A stretch of 64,000 nucleotides of DNA. Source: Polaribacter sp. Hel1_33_78. GTDB taxonomy: Bacteria; Bacteroidota; Bacteroidia; Flavobacteriales; Flavobacteriaceae. The notes under the pieces are model-generated. The model was not told where the DNA came from, searched no databases, and worked only from the letters and a program-made list of their open reading frames with translations. The stretch lies in contig NZ_LT629794.1 of the NCBI RefSeq assembly GCF_900106075.1, positions 434,001 through 498,000 of the forward strand. The letters run 5' to 3'. The position numbers and the translations under genes were made by a program. Of the stretch, positions 56,601 through 64,000 are shown piece after piece; the stretch's first letter is position 1; every line of letters begins with the position of its first letter.

Positions 56601-59600
56601 TAGATTTAGTTGGAGATGAAGTAAAATATACACCACGAGCAGGCTTTTTTGGAGTTGATAAATTTAGTTATACCATTACAGATGAAAACGGAGATGCATC
56701 AACAGCAGAAGTAACAATTACGGTAACTGAAGGTTCGGTAGCTAACAATCTTACAGCAGTAGCTGATGAAAAAACAGTTATAAGAGGTGGTACAACAACT
56801 ATAGTTGTGCTATCAAATGATCTTTTAGGAACAGCAACAGCAGCAGATTTAGATGCGATAACAATTAGTAATAATATAAATGGCGCAGTAATTACAGTAA
56901 ATTCTGACAATTCAATAGAATATGAATCAGTATCAACTTTTTCAGGATCAGAAGATACTTTTGAGTACACGATTAAAGAGACTGGCACTGATAATTTATC
57001 AACAGCTATAGTAAGAGTAATTATAGAAGATTCTGTGGTTACAGACAGTGTATTGTCAGCAAAAAATGATGAAGTAAGCGTAGCACAAAATAGTACAGAT
57101 AATGAAATAGCTGTTTTATTAGACAACGGATTTGACATAGATAGCTTTGGATTAGATGGAGCAATAGATAATGGCTTAACATTTTTAGATGGAACGCTAA
57201 CCGGCCTAAGTGAACAAGGAACAATAATTGTAGACACTAAAGGCACAACCACTCCATTAGATGATGTAATTGTTTACACACCAAATACAGGTTTTGTAGG
57301 AGTAGATCATTTTTATTATATGATTACAGATACAACAGGAGCTTCTTCCATAGCACAAGTAGCAATCACGGTAACAGAAATAGATGCACCAACAGCGGCA
57401 GATGATGCTATAGAGATATTAGAAGGTAGTGTTGCAGCAGTAACTATTGATGTATTAGATAATGACAGTTTTGGATCGAATGGAGCAGCTTTATCAAATT
57501 CACTTGAAATAATTCCTACTACTACGACAGCAGTAGTAGTAAATGGAACTTCAATAGAATATACACCTACAGGAACTCAAACAGGAACTGATACTTTTAC
57601 ATATCGTATTAAAGATGCTGATGGTGAGACATCAGACGCAACAGTAACAGTAACATTCACTTCGGTAATTGCAAGTGACGCGCCAAAAGCACAGGATGAC
57701 GCAGTTATATTTGCACAAGACAGTTCAGAGAATATTATCAATATTTTAGATGATAATGGATCTGGAGCAGATAATTACGGATCAGGTGCTGAACATCCAA
57801 GCCATCCAATATCACTTGTAGCATTTTATTCAGAAGAGGGAGGGGCGTTAGAATTAGACGGAACAACTGTAAAATATACACCAAGAACAGGTTATTTTGG
57901 AGAAGATACTTTTGATTATTTGATTACAGACGAAAATGGAGTTTCTGACAGAGCTACTGTAACAATTACGGTAACTGAAGGTTCGGTAGCTAACAATCTT
58001 ACAGCAGTAGCTGATGAAAAAACAGTTATAAGAGGTGGTACAACAACTATAGCTGTGCTATCAAATGATCTTTTAGGAACAGCAACAGCAGCAGATTTAG
58101 ATGCGATAACAATTAGTAATAATATAAATGGCGCAGTAATTACAGTAAATTCTGACAATTCAATAGAATATGAATCAGTATCAACTTTTTCAGGATCAGA
58201 AGATACTTTTGAGTACACGATTAAAGAGACTGGCACCGATAATTTATCAACAGCTATAGTAAGAGTAATTATAGAAGATTCTGCGGTTACAGACAGTGTA
58301 TTGTCAGCAAAACGTGATGAAGTAAGCGTAGCACAAAATAGTACAGATAATGAAATAGCTGTTTTATTAGACAACGGATTTGACATAGATAGCTTTGGAT
58401 TAGATGGAGCAATAGATAATGGCTTAACATTTTTAGATGGAACGCTAACCGGCCTAAGTGAACAAGGAACAATCATTGTAGATACTAATTCTTCAGATAG
58501 TCCATTAGATGATGTAATTGTTTACACACCAAATACAGGTTTTGTAGGAGTAGATCATTTTTATTATATGATTACAGATACAACAGGAGCTTCTTCCATA
58601 GCACAAGTAGCAATCACGGTAACAGAAATAGATACGCCAACAGCGGCAAATGATACTATAGAGATATTAGAAGGTAGTTCTGCAGCAGTAACTATTGATG
58701 TATTAGATAATGACAGTTTTGGATCGAATGGAGCAGCTTTATCAGATTCACTTGAAATAATTTCTTCTGGTACGGGAACAGCAGTAGTAGTAGATGGAAC
58801 TTCAATAGAATATACACCTACTGGAAATGAAACAGGAACTGATACTTTTACATATCGTATTAAAGATACTGTTGGTAAGACATCAGACGCAACAGTAACA
58901 GTAACATTCACTACGGTAATTGCAAGTGACGCGCCAAAAGCACAGGATGACGCAGTTATATTTGCACAAGATAGTTCAGAGAATATTATCAATATTTTAG
59001 ATGATAATGGATCTGGAGCAGATAATTACGGATCAGGTGCTGCACATCCAAGCCATCCAATATCACTTGTAGCATTTTATTCAGAAAAGGGAGGGTCGTT
59101 AGAATTAGACGGAACAACTGTAAAATATACACCAAGAACAGGTTATGTTGGAGAAGATACTTTTGATTATTTGATTACAGACGAAAATGGAGTTTCTGAC
59201 AGAGCTACTGTAACAATTACGGTAACTGGTTCAGTAGCAAATGGTCTTACAGCAGTAGCTGATGAAGTAGCAGCTGTAGAAGGTGTTACAAGAACTATAA
59301 ATGTATTAGTAAATGATGTTTTCGAAACAGGAACTTTAGAAGCGGTAGTGATTAGTAATGAATCTGGTGAAGTAACCATCACTGTAAATTCTGATAATAC
59401 TTTAGAATATACATATACAGTTGCACCAGGAGCAACTTTTACAGGAACAACAGATACTTTTAACTACACTATTAAGGAGGCCGGTACTACTAATGAATCA
59501 ACAGCTACCGTAACGGTAACGATTCAAGCAGCAGATGCAGTAAATGGCGTACCAGAAGCAAAAGGGGATACATTTTCAGTAGTTCAAGGAATAATGAGTT

Positions 59601-60178
59601 CATTAGCTGTATTAGCTGATAATGGATCAGGAGTAGATAATTTTGGTTCAGATGGAGAAAATACAACAAACCCATTAAGGCTTTTTAATGGAACAACAGA
59701 AGGTAAAAGTGTTAAACAAATAGAAAGAGAAGCTCAGGGAAGCAGTGCATTTAACAATCTTGTAGTTAATTCAGGTAAGATTGAGTACACACCGGTAGCA
59801 GCTTTTATAGGAGAAGATAGTTTTTATTATAAGATTGTAGATGCAAGTGGAGACGAATCAATAGCACAAGTAACCATTAATGTTACTTCTTCAAAGTCTT
59901 CAGGGATTGTAACTACTGACGCAGTAATCAAAGACCTTCAAGTATATCCTAATCCGTCAAAAGGTGCTTTTAAAGTATTAGTTTATAGTGAAAAGGCAGA
60001 ACAAGCTTCTGTACTATTATTTGATGTTACTGGTAAAGTGGTGTATAACAAGAAACAATTACTTTCTGCAGGGAACAATACAATGAACTTACATGTAAAT
60101 GTGCAAACAGGTATTTTGTTTTTAAAGGTGTATACAGATAACACCAACTTTGGAACTAAAAAGATTTTATTTGAATAG
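53672..60178 (+). CDS. Giant multidomain T9SS surface adhesin
   Basis: A 2168-residue exported protein. Order: signal peptide (1-22); seven 25-residue DUF285/BspA-type repeats (about 97-270, FNQPIGNWDVSxVTxMxxMF); a cadherin-like domain (300-403); a DUF5011-type Ig domain (403-485); and an HYR-type Ig domain interrupted by a LamG/concanavalin-like insert (about 518-730). Then come two more DUF5011-type domains (769-920), eleven Big_9/cadherin-like modules (about 925-2080), and a T9SS type A sorting domain (about 2086-2168). Two 1.25-kb stretches, each coding for four modules, are near-identical tandem copies. It should form a long surface fibre for attachment or gliding. No catalytic site is seen. 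It is flanked by era sequences on both sides. Confidence 0.93.
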   Translation: MIKKITFLSVLCFFTITATFSNNDVEKANSSNTENNPNFTLDANGVTCNCDNAANLETGDLTINGVTKTFTKRTEAQLRALIAADQNDPEIGLTCTSGITDMSDLFNNKITFNEDISSWDVSSVTNMKFMFFGANFFNQPIEDWDVSKVTNMWGMFYESLEFNQPIGNWDLSSVTSMYSMFYRAAAFNQPIGNWDVSKVTNMDSVFYRASNFNQPIGNWDVSSVTTMYLMFTEAAAFNQDIGNWDVSKVTVMAYMFLDAAAFNQDLTGWCVTNVVNTFSFATNATNFVSTNHPVWGTCPNTTPTDITLSASAIDENAATATTVGAFSTTDADSADTHTYSLVAGTGDTNNASFTIDGADLKTNAAIDYEINPTLSIRVQTNDGTDTFEKVITITVNDLDEIAPVIALNTPTIQTIEVGTAYSELGATATDNVDAANTLTVVPTVNNENTAVVGSFTVDYNVSDAAGNAATEVTRTVNVVDTTAPTVVTKDITVQLDANGNASITAGDIDNGSSDNSGNVTLSLGSSSLQAGFNNTALDSGFELVNGADWVSGISGSGNLNGAFVAKKTSSGRNYLRTVASDFINSDFEVIFTYDDSNVAYGGDILTFLGIGDPSVTEGIFSEPDMGIFLRDHSNQNGSADHITSRLSGVNSLTSNSYIPEGKKRVKMVKSGNQITFFIDSGNAGTFPTNGQGFDLTSAGSNFLNDTNSYIFFGSGSTNVQLDEISITSTSQPGVYDCASLGQNAVNLVVTDVNGNTATAAATVTVEDNIAPTIALSGDASVTHEALTAYTDLGATTADNCSATLTVTDDINVNTLGIYTVTYTATDSSGNVTTATRTVNVVDTTKPVITLIGDNPQIVTLNTAYEELGATAADNYNGDITTSIGINTLAIDLATVNCYPVTYNVSDASGNNAVQLTRIVFVLEYGKPLAKSDTKTVAQDSKDNLFTIIGNDSFGLDGAHADHPIALSGTYTDNGGKLDLVGDEVKYTPRAGFFGVDKFSYTITDENGDASTAEVTITVTEGSVANNLTAVADEKTVIRGGTTTIVVLSNDLLGTATAADLDAITISNNINGAVITVNSDNSIEYESVSTFSGSEDTFEYTIKETGTDNLSTAIVRVIIEDSVVTDSVLSAKNDEVSVAQNSTDNEIAVLLDNGFDIDSFGLDGAIDNGLTFLDGTLTGLSEQGTIIVDTKGTTTPLDDVIVYTPNTGFVGVDHFYYMITDTTGASSIAQVAITVTEIDAPTAADDAIEILEGSVAAVTIDVLDNDSFGSNGAALSNSLEIIPTTTTAVVVNGTSIEYTPTGTQTGTDTFTYRIKDADGETSDATVTVTFTSVIASDAPKAQDDAVIFAQDSSENIINILDDNGSGADNYGSGAEHPSHPISLVAFYSEEGGALELDGTTVKYTPRTGYFGEDTFDYLITDENGVSDRATVTITVTEGSVANNLTAVADEKTVIRGGTTTIAVLSNDLLGTATAADLDAITISNNINGAVITVNSDNSIEYESVSTFSGSEDTFEYTIKETGTDNLSTAIVRVIIEDSAVTDSVLSAKRDEVSVAQNSTDNEIAVLLDNGFDIDSFGLDGAIDNGLTFLDGTLTGLSEQGTIIVDTNSSDSPLDDVIVYTPNTGFVGVDHFYYMITDTTGASSIAQVAITVTEIDTPTAANDTIEILEGSSAAVTIDVLDNDSFGSNGAALSDSLEIISSGTGTAVVVDGTSIEYTPTGNETGTDTFTYRIKDTVGKTSDATVTVTFTTVIASDAPKAQDDAVIFAQDSSENIINILDDNGSGADNYGSGAAHPSHPISLVAFYSEKGGSLELDGTTVKYTPRTGYVGEDTFDYLITDENGVSDRATVTITVTGSVANGLTAVADEVAAVEGVTRTINVLVNDVFETGTLEAVVISNESGEVTITVNSDNTLEYTYTVAPGATFTGTTDTFNYTIKEAGTTNESTATVTVTIQAADAVNGVPEAKGDTFSVVQGIMSSLAVLADNGSGVDNFGSDGENTTNPLRLFNGTTEGKSVKQIEREAQGSSAFNNLVVNSGKIEYTPVAAFIGEDSFYYKIVDASGDESIAQVTINVTSSKSSGIVTTDAVIKDLQVYPNPSKGAFKVLVYSEKAEQASVLLFDVTGKVVYNKKQLLSAGNNTMNLHVNVQTGILFLKVYTDNTNFGTKKILFE
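54004..54480 (+). repeat. DUF285 75-bp repeats inside the adhesin gene
   Basis: About seven imperfect 75-base units encode WDVS(S/K)VTNM-MF--A--FNQPIGN. The DNA units are similar but not identical, which suggests old duplication with selection on the protein. They are coding repeats, not a CRISPR array, because no constant repeat and unique spacer alternate. Confidence 0.85.
56711..59210 (+). repeat. Near-identical tandem duplication of 1.25 kb within the adhesin gene
   Basis: Unit 1 starts at 56711 and unit 2 at 57959 (1248 bases, 416 codons). The same boundary recurs at 59210 (1251 bases, 417 codons), where a more diverged third partial copy starts. Each unit encodes four Ig-like modules beginning SVANNLTAVADEKTV. 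The first half of each unit differs by only a few bases, while the second half carries several substitutions and one inserted codon. Confidence 0.92.
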
Positions 60179-60197
60179 GTTAATAATAGTTGTAAAT

Positions 60198-60232
60198 AAA
60201 AAAAAGAGGAACTGAAAAGTTCCTCTTTTTTT
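60198..60232. terminator. Bidirectional terminator between the adhesin gene and era
   Basis: AAAAAAGAGGAACT pairs with AGTTCCTCTTTTTT around a short GAAA loop, with an A tract before and a T tract after. It lies 20 bases after the adhesin stop and 25 bases after the era stop, which are convergent, and serves both. Confidence 0.92.
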
Positions 60233-60256
60233 GTGATGGTATTTTAAAAGAAATAA

Positions 60257-61141
60257 TTAACTCTGATTATAACCAAAACGTTTTAATTGATTTTTATCGC
60301 TTCTCCAGTTTTTATTGACTTTTACATATAATTCGATAAACACTTTCTTTTCGAAAAATTTTTCTAAATCTTTTCTAGCTTCTGCACCTACACGCTTAAT
60401 CGCAGACCCTTTATGGCCGATTATAATTCCTTTTTGGGTTTCACGTTCAACCATAATTACAGAACGAATACGCACAATATGTTCTTCTTCAGTAAACTCT
60501 TCTGTCTCTACTTCTACAGAATACGGAATTTCTTTCTTATAGTGAATTAATATTTTTTCCCTAATTTTTTCATTGACAAAAAAACGTTCTGGTTTGTCCG
60601 TTAATTGGTCTTTTGGATAGTATGGAGGCCCTTCTGGAAGCAGCTCTTTTATTTTGTCAAAAACAGCAGTGATATTAAATTTCTCTAAGGCAGAAATCAC
60701 AAAGACGGAAGCGTTTGGTACTTTTTCTGTCCAATACTTCACTTTTTCTTCTACTTCATCTTGTGTAGATTTATCTATTTTATTTAATAACAAAATTACA
60801 GGAATTTCACTATGAATGATTCTTTTAAAGAAAGCTTCGTTTTTTAACTCCTTTTCGCCAACCTCTACCATGTAAATTAAAACATCGGCATCATCTAATG
60901 CCGATTTTACGAAATCCATCATTGAAGACTGTAACTCATAAGCGGGTTGTATAATTCCTGGAGTATCAGAAAACACAATTTGATAGTCTTCTTCGTTTAC
61001 AATTCCTAAAATACGATGTCTAGTCGTTTGCGCTTTTGGTGTGATAATAGATAATTTTTCACCCACCAAGGCATTCATCAATGTTGATTTACCTACGTTC
61101 GGATTTCCTATAATATTTACAAAACCAGCTTTATGTGTCAT
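60257..61141 (-). CDS. era: GTPase Era
   Basis: A 294-residue GTPase that binds 16S rRNA during 30S maturation. It has GNPNVGKST (P-loop, near residue 12), DTPG and NKID motifs, and a C-terminal KH domain with GHKGSAIKRVGAEARKDLE. The ATG lies only 4 bases behind a TATCTTTG promoter element, so the mRNA may be leaderless. A diverged copy of its last 20 codons lies at 53424-53477 beyond the adhesin gene; the intact gene ends FGYNQS while the relic ends FG-stop. This suggests that the 3' end was renewed by an insertion. Confidence 0.97.
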   Translation of the reverse strand: MTHKAGFVNIIGNPNVGKSTLMNALVGEKLSIITPKAQTTRHRILGIVNEEDYQIVFSDTPGIIQPAYELQSSMMDFVKSALDDADVLIYMVEVGEKELKNEAFFKRIIHSEIPVILLLNKIDKSTQDEVEEKVKYWTEKVPNASVFVISALEKFNITAVFDKIKELLPEGPPYYPKDQLTDKPERFFVNEKIREKILIHYKKEIPYSVEVETEEFTEEEHIVRIRSVIMVERETQKGIIIGHKGSAIKRVGAEARKDLEKFFEKKVFIELYVKVNKNWRSDKNQLKRFGYNQS

Positions 61142-61145
61142 GAGG

Positions 61146-61153
61146 CAAAGATA
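61146..61153 (-). promoter_or_regulatory. -7 promoter element of era
   Basis: The minus strand reads TATCTTTG, an exact TAnnTTTG match. It ends 4 bases before the era start codon, which would place the transcription start at or next to the ATG. Confidence 0.5.
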
Positions 61154-61208
61154 ATTAGTTTTTATAGGTGATTAGGGTTTAGGGTATTAAAAAATAATTA
61201 AAATAAAG

Positions 61209-61241
61209 TTTGGTTATGAATGTAATTGTATTGTATATTTG
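61209..61241 (+). promoter_or_regulatory. Promoter of tRNA-fMet
   Basis: TTTG at 61209-61212 and TATATTTG at 61234-61241 are exact matches to the Bacteroidota -33 and -7 elements, 21 bases apart. The tRNA starts 10 bases downstream. Confidence 0.75.
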
Positions 61242-61251
61242 CAATCCAAAT

Positions 61252-61324
<73 letters not shown>

Positions 61325-61330
61325 CAAAGA

Positions 61331-61360
61331 AAACCTCTTGAGAAATCAAGAGGTTTTTTT
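61331..61360 (+). terminator. Terminator of tRNA-fMet
   Basis: AAACCTCTTGA pairs with TCAAGAGGTTT around an AGAAA loop, followed by a run of T. It begins 6 bases after the tRNA. Confidence 0.92.
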
Positions 61361-61562
61361 GTGCTTTAAAAAGTGAAACGGTTTTCAACTTTTAGGGAAG
61401 TACAAAAAATACCCGAAAGCGTTGTGCGATTTTTATTTTCTTTGCCCCAGTGCGGAACAACGCGCAGAAACAAATCCAATTCTCACTGCTAGAGATGACA
61501 AGGTTCTCATTAAAATGTAAGCCTATTTTTATGTTTTATGTAAAACAAATTAAAATTTAAAA
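61361..61562. other. Intergenic region with a small inverted repeat
   Basis: About 200 bases without a gene. A pair GCGTTGT (61419-61425) and ACAACGC (61457-61463) forms a 7-bp inverted repeat in a locally GC-richer patch. Its role is unknown. Confidence 0.4.
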
Positions 61563-62477
61563 CTATACTAAAATCGTTGTTCCTTTAGATGTTTTATTGT
61601 TCTGCGCATCAAAATAAAAATCAATCCTACCTAAATTTATACCATAAGCTCCAACTTGATTTACCAACATGTTTTTACCAGCTATGTTTTTTACAATGGT
61701 TGGTTTTGGTAAAAATGTATGCGTGTGTCCGCCAATAATTAAGTCAATATTTTTAGTGATTTTTGCTAAATTTAAATCAGAAACCTTATTTGGATTGTTT
61801 TTGTAATAATATCCTAAATGCGATAAGCAGATAATTAAATCACATTTTTCTTCATCTTTTAACTTACTTGTAATATCCTGAGTTATTTCTATAGGATTTA
61901 AGTATACAGTTTCTTTATACATTTTTTTATTTACTAATCCTTCTAATTCAATACCTAAACCAAATATGCCAATTTTAATATCATCTTTGATGATGATTTT
62001 ATAAGGTTTGATATGGGTATCTAAAATCGTATTTTTAAAATTGTAGTTGGCGGAAACAAAATCGAACTTTGCATTTGGTAATTGCTTAAATAAGCCCTCT
62101 ATAGAGTTGTCGAAATCGTGATTACCAATTGTTGCTACATCATATTTTAATATACTCATCAGCTTAAATTCAAGTTCGCCTTCAAAATAGTTGAAATAAG
62201 GTGTTCCTTGAAAAATATCACCAGCATCTAATAATAGCGTATTCTGATTTTCTTTCCGAATTTGTTCAATCAAAGTGGCCCTTCTAGCAATTCCTCCTCT
62301 GTTCGCATTTCTGCGATGATTTGCTTTAAAAGGCTCTATATGACTGTGAGTGTCATTGGTATGTAAAATAGTGATATGACGTTTTTGCTTGTCAGTAAAA
62401 GATGGTAATGTTAATCCGCCAACCATGGCAAGTGCTGATGCTCCTCCTAATTGTTTTATAAAATTTCTTCTTTCCAT
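61563..62477 (-). CDS. 5'-nucleotidase/metallophosphoesterase catalytic domain, Tat-exported
   Basis: A 304-residue protein with a twin-arginine-type start (RRNFIKQLGGASALAMVGG) and only the N-terminal metallophosphatase half of a 5'-nucleotidase. The metal motifs are complete: LHTNDTHSH, DAGDIFQGTPY, GNHDFDN, SHLGY and GGHTHT. The substrate-binding C-terminal domain that normally follows is encoded by the separate gene 62477-63226, with a one-base overlap. The pair thus probably forms one functional periplasmic nucleotidase/UDP-sugar hydrolase from two chains. Confidence 0.92.
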   Translation of the reverse strand: MERRNFIKQLGGASALAMVGGLTLPSFTDKQKRHITILHTNDTHSHIEPFKANHRRNANRGGIARRATLIEQIRKENQNTLLLDAGDIFQGTPYFNYFEGELEFKLMSILKYDVATIGNHDFDNSIEGLFKQLPNAKFDFVSANYNFKNTILDTHIKPYKIIIKDDIKIGIFGLGIELEGLVNKKMYKETVYLNPIEITQDITSKLKDEEKCDLIICLSHLGYYYKNNPNKVSDLNLAKITKNIDLIIGGHTHTFLPKPTIVKNIAGKNMLVNQVGAYGINLGRIDFYFDAQNNKTSKGTTILV

Positions 62478-63226
62478 TACTTGATTGTTACACGTTTGTC
62501 TATAGTGGTTTTTAAAGTATCTACCTTTTCCAAATAAGAGATAATAGCATCCCTTACTTTATAGTCTAATTTTGTCAGCTTTTTTGGATTTTTAAAGAAA
62601 TTCATTTTATCACCTCCGCTTTGTAAAAAATCGGATGTTAGTACATTATAGGTTTTGTTATTGTCGAATTCTTTGTCATTAATTTTTAAAGCATAATTAT
62701 TTTCCTTAATAATGATTAGTGCTATATTTTTTGATAAAGGATGTGCTTCTTTATTTTTAATAAAATAATTGACTAATTCTGCTACTTTATCACCTGTAAT
62801 ATTTACAACAACTAATTCATTTTCAAAAGGCATTAGTTTAAAAGCATGTTCCTTTGTTACTTTTCCAGCAGGTATTATGGCTCGTAATCCCCCATAATTA
62901 AACATAGCAAAATCAATAGAAGCTTTTGTCTTCTCTTTAAACATAGGATTTGCCATTTTAAAACACATATCTGCCATTAAATTTCCCAAAGTACTTTGCA
63001 TCTCAATACTTATTTTTGTAAGATCTTTTGGTGTATAACTCAACACCTTTTCCATTTCGTTTATCAATTTTTCTTTATATGGAGCTATAATACTATCTAT
63101 TTTTACAGAAGATTGTATGGTACTATCGATAGCAATTGTTTTTGCAGTTATTTTTGTGAGGTCTCTATTTGTTTTTTTGCAAGAAGCAAATAAAAGAAAT
63201 AAGTAAATTAAATGTAAAGCTCTCAT
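62477..63226 (-). CDS. 5'-nucleotidase C-terminal-domain lipoprotein
   Basis: A 249-residue lipoprotein (LLFASC, about C16) that has only the 5'-nucleotidase C-terminal domain, with STLGNLMADMCFKMAN, DFAMFNYGGLRAII and YNVLTSDFLQSGGDKM. The latter two correspond to the nucleoside-binding part. It lies directly upstream of the catalytic-domain gene, whose ATG overlaps its stop by one base. The order is reversed compared with the usual single chain (C-domain gene first). Membrane anchoring through this subunit may hold the complex in the periplasm. Confidence 0.9.
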   Translation of the reverse strand: MRALHLIYLFLLFASCKKTNRDLTKITAKTIAIDSTIQSSVKIDSIIAPYKEKLINEMEKVLSYTPKDLTKISIEMQSTLGNLMADMCFKMANPMFKEKTKASIDFAMFNYGGLRAIIPAGKVTKEHAFKLMPFENELVVVNITGDKVAELVNYFIKNKEAHPLSKNIALIIIKENNYALKINDKEFDNNKTYNVLTSDFLQSGGDKMNFFKNPKKLTKLDYKVRDAIISYLEKVDTLKTTIDKRVTIK

Positions 63227-63268
63227 TTAAGTGATATTTTTTGGGTATTTTAAAAACATAAAATTAGT

Positions 63269-63504
63269 TTATTTTATTAATATTCCATTAGATTTAGTGA
63301 GAATGTAATTGAAATGTTCTACATCATCTTGGTTTAGTTTTAGAATGCCAGTTACAGATATAATATCATCTGTGTTAAAAATTAATGAAGTATTTTCAAG
63401 TAAAGTTCAATTGCTGTTTCTGGACCACCTATTCCGCAAAAATAACAAGATGACATTGGTCCTTTAGATAATATATAAATTTTCCCCTCAGGATCTAAAT
63501 TTAA
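63269..63504 (-). pseudogene. Degraded DUF3299-like gene
   Basis: From 63504 down, LNLDPEGKIYILSKGPMSS and CYFCGIGGPETAIEL are readable. A frame change near 63400-63405 then continues as LENTSLIFNTDDIISVTG to the stop at 63269-63271. DUF3299-like proteins with the FCGxGGPE motif are often encoded beside an FtsX-type transporter in Flavobacteriaceae (from memory). The gene lacks its N-terminal part, which was lost in a deletion that joined it to the permease remnant. Confidence 0.78.
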
Positions 63505-64000
63505 AAAATGCAATAGCTAGTCCTTCATAAATTACCATTTTCATCAATTGAAAATTACTGGCTCCATAGGTTCTTAAAATTGCCAAATCAAAAGCACGTT
63601 CTTTTACCATTTTGTACATACTTATAAAAATAATAATACAAGAAATTACAAGAATTATATAGGCTATCCAAGCAATAGTTTGAAAGCCAATACTTGTATA
63701 TTCATATAGTTTATGTAACTCGTATTTAGGTAATGCAGCTTGTAGGTTGTTATGCTCATTAATTTTCCTAAGAAACGTTAAAAGTGCTCTAGGACTTTTA
63801 AGATTTATTAATAATGATGTTATTTAACTTTCTTCTTGATGCGCTTTTTGATGATCTTCTGTATGACTTTCATCTTCATCTTTACCTTCATGATTGTGTA
63901 GTTTCCAAAAACTCTCCAAATTAGCAATTATTAAACGATCAATTACTTTTTGTGTAGGTTTTAAAATACCTACTACAGTAAATTTATCAGAATGTACATC
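63488..64000 (-). pseudogene. Disrupted FtsX-type ABC transporter permease, cut by window edge
   Basis: The minus strand from 64000 reads VHSDKFTVVGILKPTQKVIDRL and a His/Glu-rich loop. An in-frame TAA at 63824-63826 follows, and then the same frame continues as ITSLLINLKSPRALLTFL and YIILVISCIIIFISMYKM up to EGLAIAFF. After that the sequence jumps to the DUF3299-like remnant and the frame ends at 63488. The homology on both sides of the stop codon shows a nonsense mutation, not two genes. The C-terminal transmembrane helices are missing. The 5' part lies outside the window. Confidence 0.83.

Noticed and set aside
56668..58476. Long minus-strand open frames opposite the adhesin gene (also at 58564-58992)
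   Set aside because: They recur in both tandem units because the coding strand is repetitive and low in stops on the opposite strand. They have valine/serine-rich translations with no domain, start signal or promoter.
61471..61497. Resemblance to the 3' end of the tRNA-fMet (TCCAATTC and GCTA) as a possible att site
   Set aside because: Only eight contiguous bases match and the rest differs; no integrase or element lies between. Chance similarity is more likely.

Overview
This window is chromosomal DNA from a member of the Bacteroidota, most likely a marine Flavobacteriaceae (a Polaribacter- or Tenacibaculum-like genus is an inference). The evidence is a very AT-rich base composition, several exported proteins ending in type IX secretion system (T9SS) type A sorting domains, GSCFA and DUF1501/DUF1800 proteins, Bacteroidota promoters with a TAnnTTTG -7 element, and weak Shine-Dalgarno sequences. 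There is no CRISPR array, insertion sequence, phage or rRNA operon. The only RNA gene found is an initiator tRNA-Met.

Left part (1-17.9 kb): methionine aminopeptidase (cut by the window edge), a thioredoxin-like lipoprotein coupled to gpmI, a divergent aromatic amino acid hydroxylase with a rhodanese, and a 1341-residue secreted protein joining an FG-GAP/ASPIC-UnbV half to a vanadium-haloperoxidase-type half. Then come a GSCFA protein, a DUF1800-DUF1501 pair, alaS, an M23 peptidase and a MerR regulator. From 18.1 to 23.9 kb lies a five-gene acyl-CoA operon (two acyl-CoA dehydrogenases, two SDRs and an ACAD10/11-type kinase) that resembles 4-hydroxyacid/levulinate catabolism.

Middle part (24-48.8 kb): lemA with two TPM-domain genes, a lipoprotein, DUF423, and a 1226-residue lipoprotein combining a calcineurin-type phosphoesterase, a kinase-like core and an Omp85-type barrel. 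Next are a MobA-like/XdhC pair and a selO - aldo/keto reductase - divergent msrA - zinc-ribbon operon, headed by the remains of a glutaredoxin-like gene. A three-gene exopolysaccharide locus (YaiO-type TPR/barrel, processive GT2, GH26-like), a BspA-type leucine-rich-repeat lipoprotein, an msrB - msrA - monothiol glutaredoxin set, an HD + PycTM-like membrane protein and a large GAF protein follow.

Right part (49-64 kb): der and era, both on the minus strand, are separated by a surface-adhesion block. It holds a small T9SS protein, a secreted DUF1566-like protein, a LuxR-type regulator with an unphosphorylatable receiver, and a 2168-residue multidomain T9SS adhesin. A diverged second copy of the era 3' end sits just upstream of the adhesin gene, so the adhesin is flanked by direct repeats and probably arrived by insertion at the end of era. 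Beyond era are tRNA-fMet, a 5'-nucleotidase split into two overlapping genes, and the remains of an FtsX-type permease fused by deletion to a DUF3299-like gene.

Main themes: surface display and secretion, oxidative repair of methionine and thiols, and lipid-like acyl-CoA catabolism. The most unusual signals are the era-flanked adhesin with an internal 1.25-kb tandem duplication, the phosphatase/kinase-like/barrel fusion, the haloperoxidase fusion, and the gene relics at 35.8, 53.4 and 63.3-64.0 kb.
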